Shown piece by piece: positions 13,192-13,269 of a stretch of 13,269 nucleotides of DNA. The translations under genes and the position numbers were made by a program. Under the pieces are notes generated by a model that was not told the origin of the DNA, did no database searches, and saw nothing but the letters and a program-made list of their open reading frames with translations. The stretch spans positions 1-13,269 of the forward strand of contig CABKMX010000010.1 in assembly GCA_902373595.1 (NCBI GenBank), given 5' to 3'. Source of the stretch: an uncultured Christensenellaceae bacterium (GTDB lineage Bacteria > Bacillota > Clostridia > Christensenellales > UBA3700). Position 1 is the stretch's first letter, and each line of letters begins with the position of its first letter.

Positions 13192-13269
13192 TTGGAAAAC
13201 ACGATCGACAACACCCAAGAGTTGGATCAGCTCGTCCCCGACGGCGGTGACAACACCGCTGCCGACGAC
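13192..13269 (+). CDS. Start of a further operon gene, TTG start, truncated by window edge
   Basis: An open frame begins with TTG at 13192, 7 nt after GGGAGG (13179-13184), and runs to the window end (26 codons) without a stop. The translation is hydrophilic and acidic (MENTIDNTQELDQLVP, then DGGDNTAADD), and its codons (GAC, GCC, GGC, ATC) fit the operon. The preceding in-frame stop is at 13174, so the start must lie at TTG or at CTG 13177. There is no signal peptide in the visible part. An acidic, disordered N terminus is compatible with many proteins, including a transporter subunit with an N-terminal tail, but function cannot be assigned. It lies 51 bp after the glycosidase gene with no terminator between. 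Confidence 0.55.
   Translation, partial: MENTIDNTQELDQLVPDGGDNTAADD

Noticed and set aside
13187..13269. ATG-initiated frame starting MNWKTRSTTPKSW
   Set aside because: The ATG is only 2 nt after GGGAGG, and the translation is Ser/Thr/Pro-rich as expected of an out-of-frame reading; the TTG frame has normal spacing and composition.

Overview
The window is one end of a long catabolic operon for hexuronates, with a divergently transcribed AraC-type regulator at its left end. The coding sequence is GC-rich, Shine-Dalgarno sites are strong (AGGAGG type), GTG and probably TTG starts are used, and fructuronate reduction is assigned to a short-chain dehydrogenase, as in Bacillus. Together these suggest a high-GC Clostridia-like Firmicute, probably a carbohydrate-fermenting gut-type organism. 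The lineage call is inference. I see no mobile element, CRISPR array, rRNA or tRNA.

Layout. Positions 1-77 are non-coding and hold an imperfect palindrome. An AraC-family cupin/HTH regulator runs leftward (845 to 78). Positions 846-1031 hold two back-to-back promoters, each with a 17-bp spacer, then a GC-rich leader able to fold into hairpins. From 1032 rightward there are eleven genes on the + strand, mostly overlapping or nearly touching: eda, kdgK, uxaC (GTG start), uxuA, an SDR-type uxuB, a Gfo/Idh/MocA oxidoreductase with a four-cysteine segment, a GDPD-like protein, a second Gfo/Idh/MocA oxidoreductase, a TIM-barrel sugar isomerase/epimerase, a third Gfo/Idh/MocA oxidoreductase, and a cytosolic glycosidase with a probable (alpha/alpha)6 barrel. 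A twelfth gene, apparently with a TTG start, begins at 13192 and is cut by the window edge.

How the genes work together. The first five supply the whole glucuronate branch of the Ashwell pathway: glucuronate to fructuronate (UxaC), to mannonate (UxuB), to 2-keto-3-deoxygluconate (UxuA), to KDPG (KdgK), to pyruvate plus glyceraldehyde-3-phosphate (Eda). The distal genes probably act upstream of this route. An oxidoreductase - TIM-barrel epimerase - oxidoreductase trio followed by a glycosidase resembles in logic the E. coli ycjQRS pathway, in which a glycoside is oxidised at C3, epimerised as the 3-keto sugar and reduced again. I propose that an imported uronic-acid-containing glycoside is remodelled while still glycosidically bound, then hydrolysed in the cytosol to release a uronate for the proximal enzymes. 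The GDPD-like protein and the cysteine-containing oxidoreductase have no established place in such a scheme and are the least understood parts.
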